This document shows positions 1-8,441 of a stretch of DNA of 46,475 nucleotides, piece by piece. Position numbers and translations under genes: made by a program. The stretch covers positions 1 to 46,475 of the forward strand of contig CAMPHR010000024.1 in NCBI GenBank assembly GCA_946886075.1, in the 5' to 3' direction. The notes under the pieces were generated by a model, which saw only the letters and a program-made list of their open reading frames with translations, was not told the origin of the DNA and ran no database searches. Numbering within the stretch: position 1 is the stretch's first letter; every line of letters starts with the position of its first letter. The DNA comes from an uncultured Novosphingobium sp. (GTDB lineage Bacteria > Pseudomonadota > Alphaproteobacteria > Sphingomonadales > Sphingomonadaceae).

Positions 1-1179
1 TTCAGCAACGAGCGGCTTGCCAATGCAGGCATCGAGGCTTTGCGAGGCTTGCCTTACTATCACACCTTTACCGGACGATCCAACCCGGCGGTGATCGCGC
101 TTGCCAACAAGCTGCTCTCCATCGCACCCGTGCCCATGTCCAAGGTGTTCTTCGCCAACAGCGGGTCGGAAGCGAATGATTCTGCGGTAAAGCTGATCTG
201 GTATTATCATAATGCCATCGGCAAGCCGGAGAAAAAGAAGATCATCGCGCGCGTCAACGCCTACCATGGCGTGACCGTAGCCGCCGCAAGCCTCAGCGGG
301 CTTGTGACGAACCATCTCGATTTCGACTTGCCGATCGCCAATATCCTGCATGTCGATTGCCCGCATTACTTCCGCTATGCCGAGCCCGGTGAAAGCGAAG
401 AGGATTTCGCCACCCGCCTGGCCGACAATCTTGAAAAGCGTATCCTGGCGGAAGGGCCGGACACGGTTGCGGCTTTCTTTGCCGAGCCGGTCATGGGCGC
501 AGGCGGCGTGATCCCGCCGCCAGCGACCTATTTCGAGAAGGTACAGAAGGTCCTCGCCAAATATGACGTGCTGCTCGTCGCGGACGAAGTGGTGTGCGGC
601 TACGGTCGTACAGGCGAAATGTTCGGTTCGACCACCTTTGGCATGAAGCCCGACATCCTGACCACGGCAAAGGCGCTGTCGTCAGCCTATGCGCCCATCT
701 CTGCAGTGATGGTCAATGAAAAGGTCTATGCGCCGATCGCTCGGAACAGTGGCACCATCGGCACCTTCGGCCATGGCTTCACCTATTCCGGCCATCCGGT
801 GAGCTGCGCCATCGCGCTGGAAACGCTGAAAATCTACGAAGAAGAAAATATTGTCGGCCATGTGCAGTCATTGATGCCGCAATTCTGGAAGGCACTGCGC
901 AGCTATGAAGGCCGCAAATATGTTGGCGAAGTCCGTGGCGTGGGCCTGGTGGCCGCAATCGAACTCTATGCCGATCCCAAAACCCGCACCAGCTTCGACC
1001 CATCGGTAAAGGCGGGTGCGCGCCTGGTCGAAATCGGGCTGACACAGGGCCTCATCGTTCGGGCATTGGGAGACACGATCGTCTTCTGCCCGCCGCTTAT
1101 CATCACGGCGGAAGAGCTTGACGAGCTTTTCGCGCGTTTTGAACGCACCATGGCGATCTTCGAAGAGACTATCGGCTGA
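1..1179 (+). CDS. Class III (omega) aminotransferase, 5' truncated
   Basis: PLP-dependent class III transaminase that moves an amino group between an amine or omega-amino acid and a keto acid such as pyruvate. The frame is open from base 1, so the start lies outside the window; 392 residues are visible, most of the usual ~450-460. Family marks are the GSEAND motif, NAYHGVT, the PLP-ring Asp in DEVVCGYGRTG (visible residue 195), and the Schiff-base Lys in TTAKALSSAYAP (visible residue 224). The sequence resembles the omega-transaminase branch (pyruvate- or putrescine-type) more than ornithine or GABA aminotransferase, but the substrate cannot be read from sequence. It converges on the luxR-type gene, with a hairpin between them. 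Confidence 0.9.
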   Translation, partial: FSNERLANAGIEALRGLPYYHTFTGRSNPAVIALANKLLSIAPVPMSKVFFANSGSEANDSAVKLIWYYHNAIGKPEKKKIIARVNAYHGVTVAAASLSGLVTNHLDFDLPIANILHVDCPHYFRYAEPGESEEDFATRLADNLEKRILAEGPDTVAAFFAEPVMGAGGVIPPPATYFEKVQKVLAKYDVLLVADEVVCGYGRTGEMFGSTTFGMKPDILTTAKALSSAYAPISAVMVNEKVYAPIARNSGTIGTFGHGFTYSGHPVSCAIALETLKIYEEENIVGHVQSLMPQFWKALRSYEGRKYVGEVRGVGLVAAIELYADPKTRTSFDPSVKAGARLVEIGLTQGLIVRALGDTIVFCPPLIITAEELDELFARFERTMAIFEETIG

Positions 1180-1243
1180 CACCGCCGCAAAAGGATGGAT
1201 AGCTGCCGCGCAGATGTGTTGCAGTTGCCAGGTTAGCCCCGCT

Positions 1244-1275
1244 GCTGCACTTCGCCACGCTCGGCGAAGTGCAGC
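1244..1275. terminator. Hairpin between convergent genes
   Basis: A perfect 13-bp inverted repeat (1244-1256 with 1263-1275) around a 6-nt loop sits between the stop of the aminotransferase and the stop of the convergent luxR-type gene. There is no T-run on either side, so it is a bidirectional hairpin rather than a textbook intrinsic terminator. Confidence 0.55.
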
Positions 1276-1333
1276 ATGCACATAGAGCTCCTGAAAGAAA
1301 CCTGCCGCAGCTTGTCACAAGCCGCGGCCTGGT

Positions 1334-2095
1334 TCAGGCACGGCTGAGAGGCATTGCGGCGATCTCAAGCTGTGGAAGCTGCGCCGGATGCGGGATCGTC
1401 ACATCCACGGGTACGACCGGTTCTACCTCCGCCACACGGCCACGCATGCCATGATTTGCGGCCCAGATGGCGGCCTGGGTGCGATTCTTGACGCGGAGCT
1501 TGCGCAGCACCGCCTTCACATGGACCTTCACGGTTGCTTCGCTGATGTCCATCCGCTTGGAAATCACCTTGTTCGGGCATCCCATGATGAGCCAGCGCAG
1601 GATTTCCAGCTCACGATCGGAAAGACTTGCGGCGTCGACAGGCCGTTCAACCTCCAGCACTTCCGTCAATGTCGGCCGTGACTGTAATTCGTCCGCCAGT
1701 TGCGGCGGAAGAACGCGTTCACCCATCGCCACCAGATGGAGGGTCGCCACCAGACGGTCGCAGCTGATTTCCTTGATGATGTAGCCCATCGCGCCAAGGC
1801 GAAAGGCCTTCAACATGATCTGGAAGTCAAAACGATCCGACAGGACAACCAGATAGGAGCAGGGAAATTTCCGCTGCAGGACGGCAACGCTGTCGGCGTC
1901 CAGTTCTTCGGTTCCATTGTCTATCAGGAGCAACGATGGCCCCGTATCTTCTTCCGGCACCTCCACCTTTTGGAGTGCAGCGGCAATATTTGGATATTGA
2001 TTAACCCGGAAGTCTCGTTCGGTGAGAATCCGGCTCAAACCTTCTCTGACGATTGCATTACCGCACAACAGACGCACATTGACTGGGTAAGCCAT
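1334..2095 (-). CDS. LuxR/NarL-type response regulator with degenerate receiver
   Basis: DNA-binding regulator of 253 aa. Residues ~5-120 look like a receiver fold: the likely phospho-acceptor Asp59 (LLLIDN) and the conserved Lys108 (YIIKE) are present. The acidic pair that binds Mg2+ near residues 10-12 of normal receivers is replaced by Cys-Gly. A LuxR helix-turn-helix follows (~157-212, LSDRELEILR, then ISEATVKVHVKAVLRKL). A purine-rich ribosome site (GAGGGG) lies just upstream of the start at 2095. No sensor kinase is adjacent. The missing acidic residues suggest signalling that does not depend on ordinary phosphorylation; this is inference. Target genes are unknown. Confidence 0.85.
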   Translation of the reverse strand: MAYPVNVRLLCGNAIVREGLSRILTERDFRVNQYPNIAAALQKVEVPEEDTGPSLLLIDNGTEELDADSVAVLQRKFPCSYLVVLSDRFDFQIMLKAFRLGAMGYIIKEISCDRLVATLHLVAMGERVLPPQLADELQSRPTLTEVLEVERPVDAASLSDRELEILRWLIMGCPNKVISKRMDISEATVKVHVKAVLRKLRVKNRTQAAIWAANHGMRGRVAEVEPVVPVDVTIPHPAQLPQLEIAAMPLSRA

Positions 2096-2620
2096 TGGGT
2101 AGTCCCCTCATGATCCCTTCCACTTTCGTTAGCAGGCCCCAAACGAAGCGTGAAAGACCAGTGATCAAATGCCTGCAGTGCGACCCTTTCTTTTCGTTTC
2201 AACAAGTTATGACTAGCATATTTACAACGCTAGAGTCCTGAAACTGCCTGTGGAAATTTCGGGTTAGTGCTTCAACCCGGTAACCGCTTGTTAAGGCAGT
2301 GAATTTGATTCTTAACCATATGAGTTATGTCCTAGGAGCAAGGTCGAAAGTAATACTTTGGGCTTACTGCGGAGGACATGACCGAACATATGCCTGAGCG
2401 AGATCGGTTGCGAGTCTCTAATCACTAACGTCGAAAATTAACCAGCTTTCCTAGCGACCCCAAAGACTTGCCACGGGATGCAGGCCGGTATCCACGCTGA
2501 CGTTGCAGGCGGACGGAGCCGAGACTCGGGGTAACGAGGATTCCATGCCACAGTAGGGCGGGCGCCGGCGCAGGATGCGGCTACTGTCACATGGTGGCGC
2601 GGCGTCAGCCGCCGCCCATG
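2096..2620. promoter_or_regulatory. Long upstream region of the luxR-type gene with GANTC and CtrA-like sites
   Basis: No convincing gene is seen in these 525 bases, which are AT-richer than the surroundings. Five GANTC sites (CcrM methylation sequence) lie at 2233, 2307, 2412, 2523 and 2539. One TTAACCAT (2312-2319) and one TTAACCAG (2438-2445) resemble CtrA half-sites. An inverted repeat CGGGTT/AACCCG lies at 2260-2279. The region probably holds the promoter of the luxR-type gene on the minus strand. The cell-cycle link is inference from motifs only. Confidence 0.4.
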
Positions 2621-3121
2621 TCAGCTACCGTTGGGGCCGCCGCCGGTGTTGCTGCCTCCACCGCCGCCACCCATGCCACCGGCGCCTACCGCGCCGATAT
2701 TGCCGAAAATCTCGTCGAACAGGCTGCGATGGCGACCAAGCGTCGGGGTCTTGTCGCCGGAAGGTGAGATTCTGGCGACCTGTTCAAGACCCATGCGATC
2801 CACCGCGACGACATTGCCCGCGGGATCGAAACGCACATGGAGCACCGTCTGCGCCACCGGCTTGGGGTTGGAGAAGGCGAGCGCCCGCATATCGCGGGAC
2901 ACATAATACCAATCCTGGTCACCAAATTGCGCAGTGAAGCTGGGGCGGCCCAGCGTCCCTTCGACCGACGCACGATTGTCGATGCCTGGCTGGATCGAAT
3001 CGACCAGCAGCTTGTCCACCTGGTAACCCTGATGGGTGCGGATGCGCGAGCAAGCCGAGGTTCCGAGCACAAGCGCGCTAAGGCCGACGGCAAGCAACAG
3101 GTGTCGGCTGAACTGACGCAT
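2621..3121 (-). CDS. bamE: Outer membrane assembly lipoprotein BamE (SmpA/OmlA)
   Basis: Small lipoprotein of the BAM complex that inserts beta-barrel proteins into the outer membrane. The 166-aa protein starts with a lipoprotein signal (MRQFSRHLLLAVGLSALVLG) ending in the lipobox GTSAC, with acylated Cys24. The SmpA/OmlA fold follows (YQVDKLL, IQPGIDNR, LGRPSFTAQFGDQDWYYVSR, VLHVRFDPAGNV). A long Gly/Ser/Asn-rich C-terminal tail (~148-166) is unusual but common in alphaproteobacterial homologues. The start at 3121 is chosen because AGGAGA stands just upstream; a longer frame to 3199 lacks a signal at its N-terminus. It is divergent from the UQCC chaperone gene. Confidence 0.9.
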   Translation of the reverse strand: MRQFSRHLLLAVGLSALVLGTSACSRIRTHQGYQVDKLLVDSIQPGIDNRASVEGTLGRPSFTAQFGDQDWYYVSRDMRALAFSNPKPVAQTVLHVRFDPAGNVVAVDRMGLEQVARISPSGDKTPTLGRHRSLFDEIFGNIGAVGAGGMGGGGGGSNTGGGPNGS

Positions 3122-3263
3122 GAACTTCTCCTGCCGGGAACAGGCCCGGGAAAACCCAAATACCAAAGCCGCCATTGCATCGCGCGGCCCGCCGATCAAT
3201 ATGGAAATGCGCGCCCCCCGGCAAGGGGGCCTCCGCTCAGCTCAGCCAGGAAACCATTTCGAC

Positions 3264-3779
3264 ATGCCAAAGCTTTTCCAGCGCCTGTTCGCGCGCACCG
3301 ATCCAAAGGATGCGATGCAGCCGCTTTACCAGGCCATCGTCCGCGCAGGCCGCGAGCCGCACTGGTATGTGGAAGGCCAGGTACCGGACACGATGGACGG
3401 CCGGTTCGACATGATCGTGGCGATATTGGCGCAGGTGCTGATGCGGATGGAAGCGCTTGGCGCCGCACAAGAAAGCGTCTGGCTGACCGAGCTTTTCGTC
3501 GACGACATGGATGGTCAGTTGCGGCAGGAAGGCGTTGGCGATGTCGTGGTGGGTAAACATATCGGCCGGATGGTGAGCGCACTCGGTGGGAGGCTGTCGG
3601 CCTACAAGGCTGCGCTGCTGGGCGGTGAGGAACTGCGCGAGGCGGTGGAGCGTAACCTGTACCGTGGCTCAGCGCCTGGTGAAGAGGCCGTGACCTATGT
3701 TGCATCCCAGCTGCGATCGCGCTGGGCTCGCCTGTCTGCCTTGCCGCTGGACGCTTTGATGGCGGGAGATGTTGGATGA
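3264..3779 (+). CDS. Ubiquinol-cytochrome c chaperone family protein (CBP3-like)
   Basis: 171-aa member of the UQCC/CBP3 family (PF03981), which in mitochondria and alphaproteobacteria helps assemble cytochrome b of the bc1 complex. Typical segments are LYQAIVRAGREPHWY, PDTMDGRFDMI, LFVDDMDGQLRQEGVGD and GKHIGRMVSALGGRL, followed by a C-terminal helical part. The family match is strong; the bc1 assembly role is known for eukaryotic members and inferred here. The start at 3264 (MPKLFQRLF) fits the family; the upstream extension looks like leader DNA. Its stop overlaps the start of the yceD gene by 4 bases (ATGA), so the two are translationally coupled. Confidence 0.88.
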   Translation: MPKLFQRLFARTDPKDAMQPLYQAIVRAGREPHWYVEGQVPDTMDGRFDMIVAILAQVLMRMEALGAAQESVWLTELFVDDMDGQLRQEGVGDVVVGKHIGRMVSALGGRLSAYKAALLGGEELREAVERNLYRGSAPGEEAVTYVASQLRSRWARLSALPLDALMAGDVG

Positions 3780-4306
3780 CCCAGGCTGCACCCGAATTTT
3801 CGCGCCCCGTCCGCGCTGATCAAATCGCCCGCCATGCGCAAGGCGTGACCATCACGGCCGACGCGAACGAGCGCAACGCACTGGCGCAGCGGTTCAATCT
3901 TATCTCGCTGGACTCGCTTGAGGCCGACTATGCGTTGAGCGAGCAGGAAGGCGCAATCGAGGCGCGCGGGCGAGTGCGTGCGAAATTGGCCCAGCCCTGC
4001 GTCGCTACCGGCGTGGCTGTGCCCGAGACGATCGACACCGATTTCCTCCTGCGCTTCGTTCCCGAAGGAAAAGACGAGGATGGTGGAGAGGAATTGGAGA
4101 TCGATTCGGAAGATTGCGACACCATCGGCTATGACGGGCAGACGATCGACATGGGGGAAGCCGTTGCCGAGACGATGGTCTTGGCCATGACCCCCTATCC
4201 CCGGTCGAGAGACGCGGATGCTTATCTCCGCGAAGCCGGTGTGCTGACGGAAGAGCAAGCCAGCCCGTTTGCCGTCTTGCAGGCGCTCAAGGACAAGAAG
4301 CCCTGA
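3776..4306 (+). CDS. yceD: YceD family protein (DUF177)
   Basis: 176-aa DUF177/YceD protein. The core LDSLEADYALSEQEG, RGRVRAKLAQPC and VPETIDTDFLLRFVPE is diagnostic, followed by an acidic stretch (EDGGEELEI) and the C-terminal VLAMTPYPR. YceD proteins are linked to 23S rRNA accumulation and are usually encoded beside rpmF (L32). Here rpmF and plsX are absent and the partner is the UQCC chaperone, an arrangement found in alphaproteobacteria. The 4-base overlap with the upstream gene indicates one transcript. No membrane segment or signal is seen. Confidence 0.88.
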   Translation: MTQAAPEFSRPVRADQIARHAQGVTITADANERNALAQRFNLISLDSLEADYALSEQEGAIEARGRVRAKLAQPCVATGVAVPETIDTDFLLRFVPEGKDEDGGEELEIDSEDCDTIGYDGQTIDMGEAVAETMVLAMTPYPRSRDADAYLREAGVLTEEQASPFAVLQALKDKKP

Positions 4307-4362
4307 CGGGGAAGGCCCCGACATATTTCGCTGTCATTCTTGCCGTGGCATAAGCCTTCCTC

Positions 4363-5442
4363 ATGGATTCCCGGCCGCGCAAGATCATCCATATCGACAT
4401 GGATGCCTTTTACGCGTCGGTCGAGCAGCGCGATGATCCAACCTTGCGCGGCAAGGCTATCGCCGTGGGTGGCGGGGGGCCACGGGGTGTCGTCGCGACA
4501 GCGAGCTATGAAGCGCGCGTCTTTGGCGTGAAGTCGGCCATGCCGGGCGCGCGGGCGCGGCGGCTGTGTCCCGATCTGATCTTCGTGAAGCCGAGGTTCG
4601 AGGTGTACCGTGCGGTGTCCATTCAGGTGCGTGAGATTTTCGCCCGTTTCACCGATATGATCCAGCCGCTCTCGCTCGACGAAGCCTATTTGGACGTTAC
4701 CGAGAATAAGCCGGGCCTGGCCTCCGCCACGGTGATCGCCCAGGAAATCCGGCGGATGATCCGCGAGGAAACCGGCCTTACCGCCTCAGCTGGGGTGTCC
4801 TACAACAAGTTGATTGCCAAGCTCGCCTCTGACCAGAACAAGCCGGACGGCATCTGCGTGGTGCGGCCGGATGAAGGAGCGCGCTTCATGGCGGAGATGC
4901 CGGTGCGGCGCATTCATGGCGTGGGGCCGGTGACGGCGCGGCGGATGCAGGCATTGGGTATCGAGACGGGCGCCGATCTGCTCGCCCGTGACCTCAGCTT
5001 CCTGCAGCAGCATTTCGGCAGCGCCGCCCCCTTCTACTACCGCGCCGCCCGCGGAGAGGATGACCGGCCCGTCCATGAACGGCAGGAGCGGAAATCGGTG
5101 AGCGTCGAGGACACCTTCTTCGACGATCTGATAACGCAAGAGGCGCTCGTTACGGAGATCGACCGGATTGCCCACAGTCTATGGATCCGGATCGAGAAGA
5201 GCGGCGCCTATGGCCGCACCGTCGTCCTCAAGATCAAATTCGCCGACTTCCGGATCATCACGCGATCAAGGAGCCTGAGCGCGCCCGTTCGCTCGGCTGA
5301 ACTGCTGGCGGAAACGGGGCGCGCCCTGCTGATTGCGCAGCTGCCATTGCGGATGGGCGCAAGGCTGCTGGGCCTTGGCGTTCATAATCTCGACTCGGAG
5401 GAACCCGCCGAGGGCGGTCAGCAGCTGAGCTTCCTTCTGTGA
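4363..5442 (+). CDS. dinB: DNA polymerase IV (Y-family)
   Basis: 359-aa Y-family translesion polymerase. Catalytic acidic residues are in IIHIDMDAFYASVEQRDDP (Asp12) and SLDEAYLDVT (Asp106, Glu107). The tyrosine steric gate FYASV, the TASYEARVFGVKSAMP motif and SAGVSYNKLIAKLASDQNKP are all present. A helix-hairpin-helix thumb (PVRRIHGVGPVTARRMQALGI) and the little-finger domain follow. The C-terminus QQLSFLL (353-359) is a beta-clamp binding motif. It acts at stalled forks and makes errors on undamaged DNA. No LexA box was recognised in the 56 bases upstream. It converges on eipA with 7 bases between the stops. Confidence 0.95.
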   Translation: MDSRPRKIIHIDMDAFYASVEQRDDPTLRGKAIAVGGGGPRGVVATASYEARVFGVKSAMPGARARRLCPDLIFVKPRFEVYRAVSIQVREIFARFTDMIQPLSLDEAYLDVTENKPGLASATVIAQEIRRMIREETGLTASAGVSYNKLIAKLASDQNKPDGICVVRPDEGARFMAEMPVRRIHGVGPVTARRMQALGIETGADLLARDLSFLQQHFGSAAPFYYRAARGEDDRPVHERQERKSVSVEDTFFDDLITQEALVTEIDRIAHSLWIRIEKSGAYGRTVVLKIKFADFRIITRSRSLSAPVRSAELLAETGRALLIAQLPLRMGARLLGLGVHNLDSEEPAEGGQQLSFLL

Positions 5443-5449
5443 CAGCCGC

Positions 5450-6244
5450 TTAGAAGGGCAGCCAGTTCCGCTTTTCCGTGAACTTCATATAACCAGCGTT
5501 GATGCCCAGCCGGTATCCGACGCCCAGGCGAATGGGGATCAGCACGACGCTGCCCCAGCGAAGGTAGCTCGCCGTAAAGCCGCCGACGAGATAGGCCGTG
5601 CCCTCCGCAGCGGGGAAGCGGTGATAGAGGTCCTGGGTGTCATACAGATTATAGACGAGAACGAAGGTGTTGGCGGCATTACCACCCACGTCGAAGCCGA
5701 TCGACGGGCCAGTCCAATACACTTCCCGTCGGCCTTCGACCTTATGGTTGAGCGTCCCTGACCCGTAGCGCAAGCCCACTACGAAGGCGCCTGACGCCTC
5801 GCGGCCCGCGATATAGGCGTTGGGGCGGCCCTGATCCTTCAGGATTTTCTCGATAATGCCAGCCAGCCCCTCTGCTCCCTTGCCAAAGACGCCCTCGGCC
5901 GCGCCGATCAGATCGTCTTCCTGATAGGATTCGCTGGGGCTCAATGCCGCTGGAGGCGATCCAGCCGTGACCGGCGCGCCGGTGGCGGTACTGTTTGCCG
6001 TGGCTGCTGAAGAATCCGGTGCCGGGTTGTTCGCTGGCGGAACACTGCTGTCTACGCCCGGTTCCGTGGGCGTGCTGTTGAATGGGGGAACGGGCGCAAG
6101 GTCTGCGTCGATCGCCGTGTTGGGATCAACGGTGCGCACCTGCGCTGCCGCAGCGAGCGGACTGAGCGCCATCCCGGCGGCCGCAAGCGTCAACGCGCCA
6201 CGCCGCGCCATGCGAGCCGATACTCGCCTCACCATCCCGATCAT
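5450..6244 (-). CDS. eipA: Envelope integrity protein EipA family (DUF1134)
   Basis: 264-aa exported protein. A signal peptide (MVRRVSARMARRGALTLAAA ... ending at about AAAAQ, residue 35) is followed by a Pro/Ser/Thr/Ala-rich linker (~36-105) and the DUF1134 domain (~110-264) with AEGVFGKGAEGLAGIIEK, GRPNAYIAGREASGAFVVGL and GPSIGFDVGGNAANTFVLVYN. In Brucella this family (EipA) is a periplasmic protein needed for envelope integrity and is regulated by CtrA; the role here is inferred from the family. The start at 6244 has GGGGAG eight bases upstream; alternative starts are 6280 and 6235. The linker is longer and lower in complexity than the domain needs. Confidence 0.85.
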   Translation of the reverse strand: MIGMVRRVSARMARRGALTLAAAGMALSPLAAAAQVRTVDPNTAIDADLAPVPPFNSTPTEPGVDSSVPPANNPAPDSSAATANSTATGAPVTAGSPPAALSPSESYQEDDLIGAAEGVFGKGAEGLAGIIEKILKDQGRPNAYIAGREASGAFVVGLRYGSGTLNHKVEGRREVYWTGPSIGFDVGGNAANTFVLVYNLYDTQDLYHRFPAAEGTAYLVGGFTASYLRWGSVVLIPIRLGVGYRLGINAGYMKFTEKRNWLPF

Positions 6245-6396
6245 GCCCGCTACTCCCCGATTTGTCCGCTCTTCGACCATTCATCAGATTATCGGAAGCC
6301 AAGCTGAAACGCCAATGAACGAACGGCGACTCGAGTCGATTCCGGGCTGGAATGAATCCTCTGGCGAAGTTTGTAAGAATTTCATGGCATAGCCCG

Positions 6397-6425
6397 TTGC
6401 CTTGCAGGAAAGCCGCCGTTATAGC
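6397..6425 (+). promoter_or_regulatory. Promoter of tRNA-Ser
   Basis: TTGCCT (6397-6402), a 17-base spacer, then TATAGC (6420-6425) makes a reasonable sigma-70-type promoter. Transcription would begin near 6432, leaving a leader of about 45 bases before the tRNA. The same -35 hexamer occurs in the candidate promoter of the TonB-dependent receptor gene at 43558. Confidence 0.5.
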
Positions 6426-6476
6426 GCTTCTCGCCTAGCCGCTGTCCCGCCCCAAGCGGGCGTTCAGGCCATGTTT

Positions 6477-6569
6477 GGAGACGTGGGTGAGTGGCTGAAA
6501 CCAACGGTTTGCTAAACCGTCGTACTGGTAAATCCGGTACCGAGGGTTCGAATCCCTCCGTCTCCGCCA
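6477..6569 (+). tRNA. tRNA-Ser (anticodon GCU)
   Basis: A 93-base class II tRNA including an encoded CCA (6567-6569). The acceptor stem GGAGACG pairs with CGTCTCC, with G as discriminator base. The anticodon arm ACGGT-TTGCTAA-ACCGT carries anticodon GCT at 6511-6513, which reads AGC and AGU serine codons. A long variable arm (TACTGGTAAATCCGGTA) and the T-arm GAGGGTTCGAATCCCTC complete the cloverleaf. It stands alone between eipA (minus) and the deacetylase-like gene (minus). Confidence 0.97.
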
Positions 6570-6602
6570 CTATCCCGAAATTCTGACAGCTACCCCCGTT
6601 GA

Positions 6603-7583
6603 TCAGACCGGGATCAGGCGGCGTTCGTAGAGCCAGCTTGCCCATAGTTGCTGTGCCATCCGGCTCGCTGTCCGGACGGGATTGGGTGGTACACGGCTGT
6701 GCGGGTGCTCTCCGGTCTTCGCCACGTCGGGTGCCAGATCATGGAAGCCGCATACGGTGAGGCCTGCCAATCGCGCGGCTTCCCGGCAGAGGGCGGTGAA
6801 TCGGCGCATGACTGCATGGTTGGGCCGTTTGCGATCGCGGCTCAGCATTTCAAAGCTGTGGGTCACGACGACGAACGCTGCATGTCGCTCTCGCACTGCA
6901 TGGCGAATGCCGACGCGCATTTCTCTCGCTGACATGGCGCAAATTTGCGCTGGGCGAAAGCTGCCGGGCCGGTCAATGATCCCCGACACAGGAAGTTCGC
7001 CAACACCAAGGCGGTGGACAGGGGCGATCTGATCGCGAGCCCCGCTGATCCGGCATCCATAGCGATGGTATGCCGGATTGACGCTGCTGTCCCAAGCTAT
7101 GCCGACCTCCGCGAGCGCCCGCAGGCTATCGTCATTGGCGCCGAAATTGCCTGCTCGGAAGGCCGTGATCGAGGGTGCTCCGGCGTCCTCCAGCCACTGC
7201 TTGCCCAAGCGCAGCAATGTCGCCTGGTCCACTTGGTCAAAGTTGCCGATGTTTCGACCAGTCCGTCCGTTTACAGGGGAGTGGCGCGCCCATTGGAGCC
7301 ACTCGCTATGGATATGCAGCTGTACCTCATGCCCCCGCGCCACGATGGACCTCACGATGGGCTTCAGAAACTCCGTTCCGTGCAAAAGGGCTGGCATGGG
7401 ATCGACGAAGAACACGCCCTTCAAGCCATGCTTTTCCAACTCGTCCATTTGCCAGCCGACACCATAGGGTCCCCCTTCCGCTTCTCCCCAGATGGAGGAG
7501 CGGACATTATCTTCCAGACTCATTCCCCGCTCGTGAAGCAGTGATGATAATTCTGTGTCGACGGTGATCAGGAGGGCGGTCAT
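6603..7583 (-). CDS. Polysaccharide deacetylase-family protein
   Basis: 326-aa protein with a NodB-type carbohydrate esterase fold. LLITVDTE holds the likely catalytic and metal Asp9. GHEVQLHIHSEW (His85, His90, His92) is the metal motif, FRAGNFGANDDSL is motif 3, and VVVTHSFEML is the C-terminal His motif. No signal peptide is seen, so it may act in the cytoplasm on a nucleotide- or lipid-linked sugar rather than on cell wall. Sphingomonad homologues are often labelled WalW. It is divergent from cofE with about 100 bases between the chosen starts. The substrate is unknown; a role tied to F420 cannot be supported. Confidence 0.75.
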   Translation of the reverse strand: MTALLITVDTELSSLLHERGMSLEDNVRSSIWGEAEGGPYGVGWQMDELEKHGLKGVFFVDPMPALLHGTEFLKPIVRSIVARGHEVQLHIHSEWLQWARHSPVNGRTGRNIGNFDQVDQATLLRLGKQWLEDAGAPSITAFRAGNFGANDDSLRALAEVGIAWDSSVNPAYHRYGCRISGARDQIAPVHRLGVGELPVSGIIDRPGSFRPAQICAMSAREMRVGIRHAVRERHAAFVVVTHSFEMLSRDRKRPNHAVMRRFTALCREAARLAGLTVCGFHDLAPDVAKTGEHPHSRVPPNPVRTASRMAQQLWASWLYERRLIPV

Positions 7584-7685
7584 TGTCTCCGCGTTACGCC
7601 ATCCATGTTAAGGAGCCGTAACGCCGCGGCTTTTATCAGGCATGGACCGTCTACCCACGGGGGTGGCCGCGCGCTACATCGCCTT

Positions 7686-8441
7686 ATGATTTCGATTCAC
7701 CCGCTGACCGGCATGGGGGAGATCCAGGCCGGAGACGATCTCGCCATGCTGCTGCGCAACGCCCTGGAAGCAGCCGGTCTGTGGCCGCTGCAAGAGGGCG
7801 ACGTGCTCGTCGTTACGCAGAAAATCCTGTCCAAGGCGGAAGGCCGCATGGTGGATTTCACCCAGGTCGAGCCTGGCGAAGAGGCGGTGGAACTTGCGAA
7901 AAAAACGAGGAAGGACCCACGCTTGGTCGAATTGGTGCTGCGTGAAAGCAGCGCCATCGTTCGTGCGGTGCCACATGTTTTGATCACCCGTCACAGGCTG
8001 GGCCACGTCATGGCCAACAGCGGCATCGACAGGTCCAATATCGGTCCGGGGGGACACGAGCGAGCATTGCTGCTGCCCCTCGATCCCGATGGGTCGGCCG
8101 CGGCACTGAGCCACGCACTTGCAAGCGGGGGTACCGCGCCTGCCGTCGTCATTTCCGACAGCTTCGGACGGCCGTGGCGCCATGGCGTGGTGGGCGTGGC
8201 CATCGGCGCTGCCGGACTGCCGGCGCTTGTCGACAGGCGAGGCGAAGAGGACAGGGATGGCCGGACCCTGGAAGTAACGCAGATCGCGCTGGCTGATCAG
8301 ATTGCCACGGCCGCCGCTCTGGTCACGGGGGAAGGAGCCGAAGGCATTCCTGCCGTCCTCATGCGCGGCCTGCGCCTTCCCGTAGGCGGTGCCCCGGCAA
8401 GTGCGCTGGTGCGGCCGATCGAAGAGGATTTGTTTCGGTGA
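7686..8441 (+). CDS. cofE: Coenzyme F420-0:L-glutamate ligase
   Basis: 251-aa CofE-type ligase that adds gamma-linked glutamates to F420-0 using GTP. Family motifs: PLTGMGEIQAGDDLA, GDVLVVTQKILSKAEGR, ITRHRLGHVMANSGIDRSN, ISDSFGRPWRHGVVGVAIG and LVTGEGAEGIPAVLMRGL. It ends after the CofE domain, with no C-terminal nitroreductase domain as in actinobacterial FbiB. The start at 7686 (MISIHPLTG) fits the family; an upstream ATG at 7605 would add 27 unrelated residues. No clear ribosome site precedes 7686. Its stop overlaps the GTG start of cofD by 4 bases. Confidence 0.93.
   Translation: MISIHPLTGMGEIQAGDDLAMLLRNALEAAGLWPLQEGDVLVVTQKILSKAEGRMVDFTQVEPGEEAVELAKKTRKDPRLVELVLRESSAIVRAVPHVLITRHRLGHVMANSGIDRSNIGPGGHERALLLPLDPDGSAAALSHALASGGTAPAVVISDSFGRPWRHGVVGVAIGAAGLPALVDRRGEEDRDGRTLEVTQIALADQIATAAALVTGEGAEGIPAVLMRGLRLPVGGAPASALVRPIEEDLFR

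Noticed and set aside
2378..2428. 16-codon ORF (MTEHMPERDRLRVSNH) with GGAGG upstream, before the luxR-type gene
   Set aside because: Spacing of GGAGG to ATG is only two bases and the ORF is very short; no homologue comes to mind. Left as part of the regulatory region.
6382..6645. Open frame of 87 codons on the minus strand across the tRNA-Ser gene
   Set aside because: It reads antisense through the tRNA; the peptide TEGFEPSVPDLPV and similar are the well-known false products of tRNA genes in this orientation.
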